Positions 1 to 7,481 of a stretch of 19,369 nucleotides of DNA are shown piece by piece. The notes under the pieces were generated by a model, which saw only the letters and a list, made by a program, of their open reading frames with translations, made no database searches and was not told the origin of the DNA. Position 1 is the stretch's first letter. Each line of letters begins with the position of its first letter. Where the stretch lies: NCBI GenBank assembly GCA_035347995.1, contig DAOPQD010000065.1:1-19369 (forward strand). The letters are read 5' to 3'. The position numbers were made by a program, and so were the translations under genes. The DNA comes from JAAZNO01 sp012798275 (GTDB taxonomy: Bacteria > Chloroflexota > Anaerolineae > B4-G1 > SLSP01).

Positions 1-126
1 TATCCGCCTGGCCCTACAGCCAGCTATGCGATTGTAAAATCTGCAAAACTACTGCGTAACGTTTGACCACGATTTTAGCGAAAAAGCGAGTCAGTGAACC
101 AGTAACCAGCATCCAGTAACCACTAA
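1..126. other. Non-coding left edge
   Basis: No supported gene is seen here. From about 90 to 130 the sequence consists of short iterated words of the form CCAGTAAC/CCACTAAC. Related low-complexity words occur in the gap at 4338-4450, also next to a copy of the 249-bp repeat. Whether a gene begins beyond the window edge cannot be seen. Confidence 0.5.
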
Positions 127-149
127 CCAGTAAAATCGCAGCGAGCTTC

Positions 150-168
150 GCCGCGCTCAACGCGCGGC
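150..168. repeat. Hairpin, 7-bp stem, 5-nt loop
   Basis: Bases 150-156 pair with 162-168 around the loop TCAAC. The structure is conserved in the second repeat copy at 4475-4493. It lies just beyond the larger hairpin as seen from the gene. No T-tract follows, so it is not a standard intrinsic terminator. Confidence 0.6.
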
Positions 169-170
169 AG

Positions 171-195
171 TTGGGAGGGGGACACCCCCTCCCAA
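171..195. repeat. 11-bp GC-rich hairpin downstream of variable region (copy 1)
   Basis: Bases 171-181 pair perfectly with 185-195 around a 3-nt loop (ACA on plus, TGT on the coding strand). It starts about 49 nt past the stop codon of the minus-strand NACHT-FGE gene and about 94 nt past the hypervariable block. DGR targets characteristically carry a short GC-rich hairpin or cruciform downstream of the variable region that promotes mutagenic retrohoming. The same structure is conserved at 4496-4520. It lacks a T-run and so is unlikely to be only a terminator. Confidence 0.65.
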
Positions 196-243
196 ACCCA
201 CCCCCCAGGATTCCAGCGCCCAGAAATGCACAGCACCCAGAAA

Positions 244-3200
244 TCAGGATCCAGAATCCCCCAGGGACAGAACAACCCGAAAACCCACATCGTCATAGAA
301 GTTGCCGGGTACGTCCCAGTGGCGGTACGCACACCGGGCGTTCCTTTCATTATCGTACCAGGAGCCCCCGCGGAGCACACGACTTCCCTCAGTCCCTGGC
401 ACGTTGCGCCCATCCTTTTCTGAGTAAGGATATGATCGGTATAGCGTTTGAGTCCACTCCCATACATTGCCCGCCAGCTCGTGCAGTCCCCAGGAATTAG
501 CTCCGCGTGGGTATAGCCCTACCGGGCTGGCATGACCTATTTGGCGCTCAACATTGTCCCGCTCCTCATCCCAATTTTCATCGCCCCACGGATAGCGCCG
601 CGCATCTCCACAGCGTGCAGCCTTTTCCCATTCGGCCTCAGAGGGTAGCCTTACTTGGAACCTTCCGAGTTTTTCACTTTGCAAAACTGGAGACCTGGCG
701 TCTCTGGCTCGTAACTGTTCTTCCAGCCACCGGCAATACGCAACAGCCTCGAACCAGGAGACGCCCGTGATCGGGCGGGTGGGGTAGTGCTGTTGGGAAT
801 CCCACCACATTGGCGCGCCGCGCAAGGCCGCCGGTCGCCGCTTGAGCCAGTCCCTCATATAATCCCCTTTGACCTGGTTGTCCCATTCTCCTCGCCGCCA
901 GGCCCAACCGGTGGGCGTCCACCATCCATCGTTCTCGTAGCCCGCAGCTGCCACAAATGCCCCGAACTGCGCTACCGTCACCGGATAGCGCGCCATCCAA
1001 TAGTCATAGGGGATCGTCAACGTCTGTTGCGGCTGTTCTTCCTCCCAAGCTTCCTTGTCATCCTTGCGACTACCCAACACAAACGGTCCGGCGGGAATTT
1101 TGACGAAGCCCCACAGCGGCTCCGGCGCCCCACGGTACGTGCGGGGCAGGAAATAGCAGTCCGGGTCGAAGCGTGGATCGTCCAGCTGTCCCAGCAGGTC
1201 GCCGGCCTCGGCGCGTTCGCGCGCGGCGAGATGCCCGCCTTCCATCAGGGCGCATAGCCGCTCACGGAGGCGCTCTAGCAGGTCGCGCCCCTGCTGGCTC
1301 TGCCCCACGCGGTTGACGCCGGTCTCGTGCAGCACCTCGCCCGCCAGCCACGCGCGCCGCCAGCAGGCGTCATCATCCACACAGGCTGCCGGGCAGAGTT
1401 CCGCCGCCAGCGCCAACGGACGTGAGACATCTCCCATGACGTGAACCTGCCGCCCTACCGCCAGCAGCACCACCTCGCGCCAGAAGGTGGCCTCGCTCAC
1501 CAGCAGGGCTGCCTGCGTCGGAAAATCCACCTGCACGGAGAGGTGACTGCCCGCCAGGTATTCCTGGAAGGTCCGGTGCGGAAACGTGTAGATGCCCGGT
1601 TCGCGTTCCACCAACAAACCGGCGCGTTCTTTGATCTGTGCTACCACACGATCGGCCCAATCGAGGCTTTGCCGGGGGTGTAGCTGCCGCAGCGCTTTCC
1701 ACAGCGTTGCCTCGCTGATGTCGGCCATGGTCTCTTCCGCGGCGCCATTGCCCTGATGCGCGGTGTAAGCCAGCGCCCATAGCACGCGCTTGAGGTCCAC
1801 ATCCTGCAACCCGGCTTCATCCAGCAGCGCGCGCAGACCTGTCTGTCCTTCGCCCTTCAACCCCTCCCAGCGCCAGAGGAGCAGGTCGGTGCATTCCTCG
1901 TAGAGCAGGGCGCGGGCTTCCGGCAGCCGCCCGCGATAAGCGTGGACCAGCGCCATCACTGTGAGCAGCAGGGGATTGGGCGCCAACCGGGCGATGTCGG
2001 GTCGCTGCACCGCCGTTTGCAGGTGTGCGACGAGCCCCTCCACATCCTCGCGGTGCACTGCGCCCAGGTCAGCCAGCTCCGCATACCATGCGGCGATGAA
2101 GTGCGCGATCTTCTCCTCTGTGAACGGTGCGAGCTCAAAAGTCGGGAAGCGCTCTTTGGGTAGTTGCCAGTCCGGGCTTTGATACGAGAGTGTGCGGCAG
2201 GTGACGATGATCCGTGCTTTGGCATAGGTGCGGGCGAAATCCGCGACGGCATCGCGCACCGCCATGCGCTGGATGCCGGTGGGAATCTCATCGAGGCCAT
2301 CGAAGAAGACGATGGTGCGTCCCTGACGCAGCGTCTCCCGCAGCGGCGCGGCAAAGTCGCTCAAGTCCCATTCCGCGAGCCGGTGCTCCAGGAAGCCGCC
2401 CACGGTGGCCGTCGCGGTGTCGGGTTGCGCGACCGCCCAGCGGGCGAAATCCCGCAGCGTCACCAGCACGGGTAGCAGGTCGGTTTCGCTCTCTGGCCAA
2501 CCGGCGAGGTGCGTGAGCCAGTTGTTTTCCGGCTCCAGACGGTGCATTGCCAGGCAGAACGCCAGGTGATTGATGAAGGTGGATTTGCCGGAGCCCGGAG
2601 CGCCGAGGAGCACGGCGGTGCGATTGGCCGTCATTGCGCGCAGGGCGGGCAGCGATTTGGGCTTTTCGCGCCCCGACAATGCTTCTAAATTCTCACGTTC
2701 TTCCTTCCCAACACGCTTAACAGCCAATAAGGGCGCTGTGGTATCCAAATCCACATAAACTTGCGCCAGGCGCGGGCGGGTGGCATGGGTGGGGTCGCCG
2801 GAGCGCACGTCCACGCCGCGCAGGGGCAGTTGCGCGGTGCGCTCGATAATGTGGCGCAGGTAGGCTTCGCGCTGCGGGGTGACATCGGGCGGGGGTGGAG
2901 TCGGATAAAAGTGATATTCCACCTTATCCCGTCCCACAAAATCCCCGTGAGGCACGGTGACATTGCCCAGGATCACTGCGCCGCCGCCGCTTTCGATGTG
3001 CAGCCCACCACCCATGTGCGCCAGTTCCGCCTGCAACTGCGCGCTGAAAGCCTCCCATTGCTCGCCAAGCGCCGCTTGCGCCGCGCGTAGCACATCCAGG
3101 CCGCCCAGCACGGCTTCGTATTCGGCGCGGAGCGCAGGCTGCTCAGCGATCTCCTGCTCGATGCGCTGGACGTTAGCCTTGTCGTAGGCGCCTTGAATCA

Positions 3201-3438
3201 CGTTGGCGACCAGATTGCTGCCCACTCCCGCCGTCAGCACGGAGAGTGCGGCGATGGCGGGTCCAGGAGTGGCTGGTGTATAGGCTTCGAGCAACGGTAG
3301 GAAGGCGCTCGCAGTGAGCAGCCCGTAAGCCGTGTTCACCCCCAGGCGCGCCATCGCGGCGGGCACGTCCCGCGCCAGCGTCTGCCAGCGTTCTGCGACG
3401 CGGCTTTTCCATACTTCGGGTGTAAAAGTTTCAGGCAT
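244..3438 (-). CDS. NACHT NTPase with C-terminal FGE-sulfatase/C-type-lectin domain; putative DGR-diversified sensor (1064 aa)
   Basis: Start: an ATG at 3438 has GAGGAG about 7 nt upstream. An in-frame ATG at 3456 lacks a ribosome site. Domains (numbered from 3438): an unassigned N-terminal region with moderately hydrophobic stretches at about 35-85; a Gly-rich strand ending GDFVGRDKV (165-173); a NACHT NTPase with Walker A GAPGSGKS (279-286), Walker B ending DGLDE (380-384) and the typical HRTFQEYLA motif (621-629); and an FGE-sulfatase fold at about 780-1060 with KIPAGPFVLGS, RLPSEAEWEKAAR, GNVWEWT, RGGSW and VGFRVV. STAND NTPases oligomerise on ligand sensing, and the FGE/C-type-lectin fold would be the sensor. 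The catalytic cysteine pair of true FGE is absent; that stretch is the hypervariable block 289-357. The gene is the last of three in one direction, 38 bp after the partner gene. Family assignment is firm; an immune role is inferred. Confidence 0.93.
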   Translation of the reverse strand: MPETFTPEVWKSRVAERWQTLARDVPAAMARLGVNTAYGLLTASAFLPLLEAYTPATPGPAIAALSVLTAGVGSNLVANVIQGAYDKANVQRIEQEIAEQPALRAEYEAVLGGLDVLRAAQAALGEQWEAFSAQLQAELAHMGGGLHIESGGGAVILGNVTVPHGDFVGRDKVEYHFYPTPPPPDVTPQREAYLRHIIERTAQLPLRGVDVRSGDPTHATRPRLAQVYVDLDTTAPLLAVKRVGKEERENLEALSGREKPKSLPALRAMTANRTAVLLGAPGSGKSTFINHLAFCLAMHRLEPENNWLTHLAGWPESETDLLPVLVTLRDFARWAVAQPDTATATVGGFLEHRLAEWDLSDFAAPLRETLRQGRTIVFFDGLDEIPTGIQRMAVRDAVADFARTYAKARIIVTCRTLSYQSPDWQLPKERFPTFELAPFTEEKIAHFIAAWYAELADLGAVHREDVEGLVAHLQTAVQRPDIARLAPNPLLLTVMALVHAYRGRLPEARALLYEECTDLLLWRWEGLKGEGQTGLRALLDEAGLQDVDLKRVLWALAYTAHQGNGAAEETMADISEATLWKALRQLHPRQSLDWADRVVAQIKERAGLLVEREPGIYTFPHRTFQEYLAGSHLSVQVDFPTQAALLVSEATFWREVVLLAVGRQVHVMGDVSRPLALAAELCPAACVDDDACWRRAWLAGEVLHETGVNRVGQSQQGRDLLERLRERLCALMEGGHLAARERAEAGDLLGQLDDPRFDPDCYFLPRTYRGAPEPLWGFVKIPAGPFVLGSRKDDKEAWEEEQPQQTLTIPYDYWMARYPVTVAQFGAFVAAAGYENDGWWTPTGWAWRRGEWDNQVKGDYMRDWLKRRPAALRGAPMWWDSQQHYPTRPITGVSWFEAVAYCRWLEEQLRARDARSPVLQSEKLGRFQVRLPSEAEWEKAARCGDARRYPWGDENWDEERDNVERQIGHASPVGLYPRGANSWGLHELAGNVWEWTQTLYRSYPYSEKDGRNVPGTEGSRVLRGGSWYDNERNARCAYRHWDVPGNFYDDVGFRVVLSLGDSGS
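289..357 (-). other. Candidate DGR variable region (VR1)
   Basis: These 23 codons run from just after RGGSW to just before VGFRVV. Against the paralogous block 4614-4682 there are 17 base differences in 13 codons, 12 of them amino-acid changing. Twelve sites have A (coding strand) in one copy. The other five have two different non-A bases, as expected if both copies mutated from a template A. Variable residues here (Y, D, N, E, N, H, D, G, N, Y, D, D) are mostly those reachable from AAY codons. Flanking DNA is nearly identical between copies. C-type-lectin variable regions of DGR targets end in this same way. Confidence 0.82.
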
Positions 3439-3476
3439 CCCCAACTCCTCGCGCATGACGCTTCAGGCCATACGCA

Positions 3477-4337
3477 TTACTTCTTCTCGCTGGCCTCTTC
3501 CTTCATCTTCTGCGCGATCTTCTTGATGACCATGCCCGCGCCCACCACGGGGTTGGCGAAGGTCGTCAGTATCACGTCGAGGATGTCCGGCGCCATGCGC
3601 TGCAGATTGTGCAGCCGCTCCTGAATGAAGCCCTCCGCCACCTTGTCGCCCTGCGCGGTGGCGGCTCGCTGCAAGGCAACGACTTCTTGCCGGGCAGCCG
3701 TTTGTTGCGCTGGCGTCAGCTGCGGACTTTGCTGGATGGCGGCATAGAGCTGCCCAAAAGCCTGCGCCAGGGCCACGGCATCCGCGCCGGGGGATTGGCT
3801 CAGGGTGAGGATGTTGTCGTTCCCGATGACGTTGCCAGCGCCCTGGATATGGTAGCTATTGCCCCCGGTGAACGCCCCGCCGCCGGTATTGACGTTCCCG
3901 CCCACGTAGGCTCCGCCGCCGGTATTGATCCGATCCCCCATGTTGAAGGTGGCGCCACTCGCATTCCCGCCGATGGCGGCGCTACGCTCGCCGCTGGCAG
4001 TGACGGTGCGGGTTTCCTGGGAACCGGGGGTGTGTGCTTGCCGCGCCTGGCGGAATTCGTGCAGCAACGTTTCGAGGCGTGCCGGCAGGGCCGGGTCGCC
4101 CTGCACCAAGACCTGCACCAGCCCCACCAGGGCTGGCGCCAGGACCTGCGGTTGCGCCTGGAATTGCTGCCAGAGCGGCGCGTAAGCGGGTTGTGCTTCG
4201 AGCCGGGGTACGATTTCTCCCTCGATGGCGTGGGCGTAGGCCAACGCCTGCGGCCCGGCGCGCTGCACGAGCGCCGTCCCTCCATCGGAGACGAGCTCCG
4301 CCAGAACAGTGACGATGTCTTGTTCGGGTGATGGCAT
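3477..4337 (-). CDS. 286-aa Gly/Asn-rich partner protein of the NACHT-FGE module (unknown function)
   Basis: Start ATG at 4337 with AGGAGG 5 nt upstream. I do not recognise an enzyme domain. Three parts are visible: an alpha-helical N-terminal region (1-100); a central low-complexity region (111-175) beginning TVTASGERSAAIGG and continuing with GGGAYVGGNVNTGGG-type repeats; and a helical C-terminal region (183-286) ending in a Lys/Glu-rich tail. The central start is shared almost base for base (3943-4007 against 7345-7409) with the N-terminus of the upstream NACHT gene. A related Gly-rich strand precedes the NACHT of the downstream gene. The gene sits between the two NACHT genes in the same orientation, 38 bp before the second. 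An adaptor or partner role is inferred from position and the shared module only. Confidence 0.8.
   Translation of the reverse strand: MPSPEQDIVTVLAELVSDGGTALVQRAGPQALAYAHAIEGEIVPRLEAQPAYAPLWQQFQAQPQVLAPALVGLVQVLVQGDPALPARLETLLHEFRQARQAHTPGSQETRTVTASGERSAAIGGNASGATFNMGDRINTGGGAYVGGNVNTGGGAFTGGNSYHIQGAGNVIGNDNILTLSQSPGADAVALAQAFGQLYAAIQQSPQLTPAQQTAARQEVVALQRAATAQGDKVAEGFIQERLHNLQRMAPDILDVILTTFANPVVGAGMVIKKIAQKMKEEASEKK
3943..4007 (-). repeat. 65-bp coding repeat, copy 1 (shared TVTASGERSAAIGG linker module)
   Basis: Matches 7345-7409 at 64 of 65 positions; the single difference is at 3965/7367. It encodes TVTASGERSAAIGG followed by N/D-ASGATFN in both proteins, with the reading frame preserved. 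DNA-level identity in otherwise unrelated proteins indicates recent module exchange or duplication. Confidence 0.85.
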
Positions 4338-4451
4338 GGTAACCTCCTATGTGTCAGCGAATGAGCGAGTCAGCGCGAAAGCGAGATTGCAACGACTGGC
4401 GAGCGGTCGTCTGTTCCCGGTTGTCAGCGACAAGCAACAAGCATTCAGTAT
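4338..4451. other. Gap between module genes
   Basis: This 114-bp stretch, together with part of repeat copy 2, separates the first NACHT gene from the partner gene. Apart from the Shine-Dalgarno AGGAGG at 4343-4348 (minus strand) and low-complexity GCGAG/TCAGCGA words, no feature is recognised. A separate promoter for the partner gene was looked for and is not convincing. Confidence 0.4.
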
Positions 4452-4495
4452 CCAGCAAAATTGCGGCGAGCTTCGCCGCGCTCAACGCGCGGCGG

Positions 4496-4520
4496 TTGGG
4501 AGGGGGACACCCCCTCCCAA
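4496..4520. repeat. 11-bp GC-rich hairpin downstream of variable region (copy 2)
   Basis: Identical in stem and loop to 171-195, at the same distance from the stop codon (49 nt) and from the hypervariable block. A second 7-bp hairpin at 4475-4493 is also conserved. Candidate DGR retrohoming hairpin. Confidence 0.65.
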
Positions 4521-4568
4521 ACCCACCCCCCAGGATTCCAGCGCCCAGAAATGCACAGCACCCAGAAA

Positions 4569-7481
4569 TCAGGATCCAGAATCCTCCAGGGACAGAACAA
4601 CCCGAAAACCCACACTGCCATGGAAGTCGTCGGGTACGTTCCAGTAGCGGTACGCACACCGCGCGAGCCTACCAAAATAGTCCCAGGAGCCCCCGCGGAG
4701 GATGGGTATGGCGGGGCTGCTTGCGGCTTCGCGTCCATCATCCGCACTATAAGGATACCGGTAATCTGGACGCCTGACATCCCGGCCCCAGCGACTCCGC
4801 GTCCACTCCCATACGTTGCCCACCATATCCAGGCAGCCAAAAGGGCTGGCGCCGTCGGGGAACAGCCCCACGGCGCTGGTCTGCCCCAACCCTGCTTCCC
4901 TGGTGTTAGCGCAATCTTCTTGCCACTCCGGTCCCCACGGGTAACGCCGCCCATCCGTTCCTCGCGCCGCCTTCTCCCATTCAGCTTCGGAGGGCAATTG
5001 CACGTTCCATGCTTCGGCTTCCAGGTCCGCAGGCAGGCTCTGCCCGGCTCTCCACACTCGCAGCTTTGAACCGGCATTTCGTAACTGCACCCCCAACCAC
5101 CTGGCATACGCCGCCGCTTCGTACCAGGAAATGCCCACGACCGGACGGTTGGGCGGACCGAGTTGTGCATGGTCCCACCAGAAGGGGCGATTGCGCATTT
5201 CCATCGGGCGTCGCGCCAGCCATTCGCGCAGCTGTGTTTTGAAATCTGCGCCTGGGTAATTATCGTACGGCGTCAAATCCGCTTCGGCTCCTTGCCGCCA
5301 GGCCCAACCCTCCGGCGTCCAATACGCCGGGTTGGTGTAACCATCCCCTTCAACAAAGGGTCGGAACTGCGCGTAGGTGATCGGATAGCAGCTCAGGTAG
5401 AAGCGGGGCAGCTTCAGCGTGTGCTGGGGCTTTTCATCCTCATAGGTCTCCGGTTCATTCTTTACGCTGCCCATCAGGAACGGCCCCGCCGGGATTTCGC
5501 ACCACACAATGTCGGGAACCCTCTCTCCCGCTATCTCTGCCCCAGGGAGCGGCATGAGTCCCACGCCAGGACGCGGGTCGTCCAGCGCGCCCAACACGTC
5601 GCCGGCTTCCCAGCGCTCCTTGGGCGGCAGCCGCCCGCGCTCCAGCAGCGCCGCCAGCCAATCGCGGATGCGCTCAACGAGAGCTTCGCAGTATTCCTGC
5701 CCTGCGCCGCGCTCGGTGAGACGCAACTCCAGCGCGGCTTTGCCTGCCAGCACCGCAGCGCGCCAATCGGTCTCCTTGGGGTCAGGGCATCGCGTCACGT
5801 CGCGCGGCAGCAGCGTGCCCACCGCGTTCACCGCGTCGCCCAGGCTGCCCAGGCGTTTCTTGCCCACGCCCAGCAGGAAGACCTCGCGCCACCAGGCGGG
5901 GTCGGCATAGACCAGGTCGCGGAGGCGCACCGCGGATTCCGGGTCGGCGTTGATGTGGCAGGCGGCGAGGTATTCCTGAAAGGAGCGATGCGGGAAGGCG
6001 TAGACCTCCTCGCGCCGCCCCACCAGCAGCCCGGCGCGTTGCTCCAGGTAGCTCAGCACCACCCGCGGGTTGACGTTATCGGGCACACCGGCGAAGGCGG
6101 CGAGCACCTCTGCCTGTGGAATATCGGCGGGCGCCTCCTCACGCTCGGCCTCGCGGCCCTGGCGCTGGTGACTTTCAAAGGCCAGACGTTCCAACGCCGC
6201 GCGGATGCGGTCTTCGCCCCAACCCAGGGCGGCGGCAATGCCCGGTTCGGTCACGTTCTGCTGCCCCTCGCGCACCAGGCGTCCCCGTTGCCAGCGCGAG
6301 AGCAGCAATTTGACTGATTCCTCGTACAGGTCGGCGCGATCCTCCGGCAGCTGCCCCCAACTGCTGTGCAGGGTTGCCATCAAGGTGAGGAGCAGCGGTC
6401 GCGAAGCCAGGTCCGCCAGGTAGTCGCGCTCTTGCAACGCCTCGGTCAGCCGCTCCCCGCGCGCGGCAGCAGCAGCGGCATCCCAGCCCAACGCCGGGCG
6501 TACCGCCTGATACCAGCGCGCCACAAAGCGTTCCACCTGACCTTCATCGAAGGGCGCCAGCGCCAGAATGGGGAAATCCACCAGCTGCCAGGCGGGGTCG
6601 GCATAGGCGTAGGGCCGCGCGGTGAGCAGCACCCGCGCGCTATCGGGCAGGCTATCCACCAGGGCTTGCAGCGCTTCCAGCAGGCACTTGCGGCGCCGCC
6701 CGGCTTCGGGCACTTCATCCAGACCATCGAGCAGGAAGAAACCCCCGCCCCGCAACACGCGCGCCTGCACGTAGGGCAGCAGGCGCTCCGCTGCAGCCTC
6801 GTTCAGGCGAGCAGCCATATCGGCGCGCAGGGCATTCCATAGCATAACCGCTGTACCACAGGCGGCTTCTGCCGGCACGTACGTCGCTACATCGCGCAGC
6901 AGTAGGCGTATGGGCCATAAGCCCTGGAAGGGCGCCGGAAGATCCTCAGCCTGTGTATCTTTATCACTGGCGGCCGCCGCCAAACGGTAAACCAGGTAGT
7001 TGACAAACGTGGTTTTGCCGGAACCGGCATCGCCCAGGAGCACGGCGTGCGTTGCCGCAGGTGTGGCTAAGGCTTCGAGTAGCGGCGTGCGCCTATCGCC
7101 CTCGCCGCGCGCCAGGCGCAGGCCCCAGGCATGGGTGTCCTCGGCTTCCTCGCGCACGGGGGCGACCACATCCAGGTCCACGTAGACCTGGTGCAGGCTC
7201 ACTTCCCCCTCGCGTCCCGGCGCGGCGAATTTAGGGTCTACCACGCCCAGCGGTAACCGTGCGCACTCCGCCGCCAGTGCGTGATAGTAAGCGCGGAGCA
7301 ATTCCTCGGGAGGGGCATCGGGCGAGACGTAGGTATCCCCGAAGTTGAAGGTGGCGCCACTCGCATCCCCGCCGATGGCGGCGCTACGCTCGCCGCTGGC
7401 AGTGACGGTGAAGGGGACGACGCATTCTGGGCAGATTCTGTAGCTATCGGGCCAATCCTTGCCGCATTTGGGACAGCGCAT
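4569..7481 (-). CDS. Zinc-ribbon NACHT NTPase with C-terminal FGE-sulfatase/C-type-lectin domain; putative DGR-diversified sensor (970 aa)
   Basis: Start: ATG at 7481, with GGAGG 6 nt upstream; a TTG one codon earlier (7484) is too close to the ribosome site. Domains: a short N-terminal zinc ribbon (C3, C6, C17, C20; CPKCGKDW...CPEC); a linker TVTASGERSAAIGG shared with the partner gene; the strand YVDLD common to both NACHT proteins; NACHT with Walker A GDAGSGKT (150-157), Walker B LLDGLDE (250-256) and HRSFQEYLA (498-506); and an FGE-sulfatase/C-type-lectin fold at about 661-964 (EIPAGPFLMGS, LPSEAEWEKAARG, GNVWEWT, RGGSW, VGFRVV). FGE catalytic cysteines are missing; the hypervariable block occupies their place. 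It is the first gene of the module, with a good promoter upstream. Likely an NTP-dependent oligomerising sensor; effector output is not evident, since the N-terminus has no known toxic domain. Confidence 0.93.
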   Translation of the reverse strand: MRCPKCGKDWPDSYRICPECVVPFTVTASGERSAAIGGDASGATFNFGDTYVSPDAPPEELLRAYYHALAAECARLPLGVVDPKFAAPGREGEVSLHQVYVDLDVVAPVREEAEDTHAWGLRLARGEGDRRTPLLEALATPAATHAVLLGDAGSGKTTFVNYLVYRLAAAASDKDTQAEDLPAPFQGLWPIRLLLRDVATYVPAEAACGTAVMLWNALRADMAARLNEAAAERLLPYVQARVLRGGGFFLLDGLDEVPEAGRRRKCLLEALQALVDSLPDSARVLLTARPYAYADPAWQLVDFPILALAPFDEGQVERFVARWYQAVRPALGWDAAAAAARGERLTEALQERDYLADLASRPLLLTLMATLHSSWGQLPEDRADLYEESVKLLLSRWQRGRLVREGQQNVTEPGIAAALGWGEDRIRAALERLAFESHQRQGREAEREEAPADIPQAEVLAAFAGVPDNVNPRVVLSYLEQRAGLLVGRREEVYAFPHRSFQEYLAACHINADPESAVRLRDLVYADPAWWREVFLLGVGKKRLGSLGDAVNAVGTLLPRDVTRCPDPKETDWRAAVLAGKAALELRLTERGAGQEYCEALVERIRDWLAALLERGRLPPKERWEAGDVLGALDDPRPGVGLMPLPGAEIAGERVPDIVWCEIPAGPFLMGSVKNEPETYEDEKPQHTLKLPRFYLSCYPITYAQFRPFVEGDGYTNPAYWTPEGWAWRQGAEADLTPYDNYPGADFKTQLREWLARRPMEMRNRPFWWDHAQLGPPNRPVVGISWYEAAAYARWLGVQLRNAGSKLRVWRAGQSLPADLEAEAWNVQLPSEAEWEKAARGTDGRRYPWGPEWQEDCANTREAGLGQTSAVGLFPDGASPFGCLDMVGNVWEWTRSRWGRDVRRPDYRYPYSADDGREAASSPAIPILRGGSWDYFGRLARCAYRYWNVPDDFHGSVGFRVVLSLEDSGS
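4614..4682 (-). other. Candidate DGR variable region (VR2)
   Basis: Aligned gap-free with 289-357. Variable residues here are D, Y, F, G, L, Y, N, D, D, H, G, S, nearly all of which can be reached from AAC/AAT by changing adenines. The fixed residues between them (ARCAYR, W, VP, F) and flanking codons are the same in both copies at DNA level. No adenine-rich template copy exists in this window. Confidence 0.82.
7345..7409 (-). repeat. 65-bp coding repeat, copy 2 (shared TVTASGERSAAIGG linker module)
   Basis: See 3943-4007; 64 of 65 bases match. Here it links the zinc ribbon to the region before the NACHT domain. Confidence 0.85.

Larger units (their letters stand above)
127..375 (-). repeat. 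249-bp direct repeat, copy 1 (3' end of first NACHT-FGE gene plus downstream DNA)
   Basis: Copy 2 lies at 4452-4700, at a constant offset of 4325 with no gaps. From 127 to 288 the copies differ at only five positions (131, 136, 139, 169, 260), all transitions. From 289 to 357 they differ at 17 positions, and 358-375 is identical again. Beyond 375 the two genes stop aligning at DNA level. The repeat therefore covers the end of the coding region, the stop codon and 117 bp downstream, including two hairpins. Its boundaries and internal pattern fit a DGR cassette of variable region, IMH-like tail and hairpin. Confidence 0.9.
4452..4700 (-). repeat. 249-bp direct repeat, copy 2 (3' end of second NACHT-FGE gene plus downstream DNA)
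   Basis: Partner of 127-375; five transitions outside the hypervariable block and 17 differences inside it. It covers the C-terminus, stop codon (4569) and 117 bp past the stop. The identity of the non-coding half in paralogues whose other coding DNA has diverged argues for spread or homogenisation of this cassette as a unit. Confidence 0.9.

Noticed and set aside
171..195. Hairpin as a simple intrinsic terminator of the NACHT-FGE gene
   Set aside because: No T-run follows on either strand; conservation with the variable region and its tail fits a DGR hairpin better, though a termination role is not excluded.
662..1300. Active sulfatase-modifying enzyme in the FGE domain
   Set aside because: The catalytic cysteine pair near GGSW is missing in both paralogues and no sulfatase gene is nearby.
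4445..5170. 241-aa minus-strand open frame in another frame of the NACHT-FGE 3' end
   Set aside because: Overlaps the conserved FGE domain out of frame; the extended frame results from repeat and GC content.
5163..6317. 384-aa plus-strand open frame
   Set aside because: Antisense to a well-supported NACHT domain, with no ribosome site and no recognisable motif.
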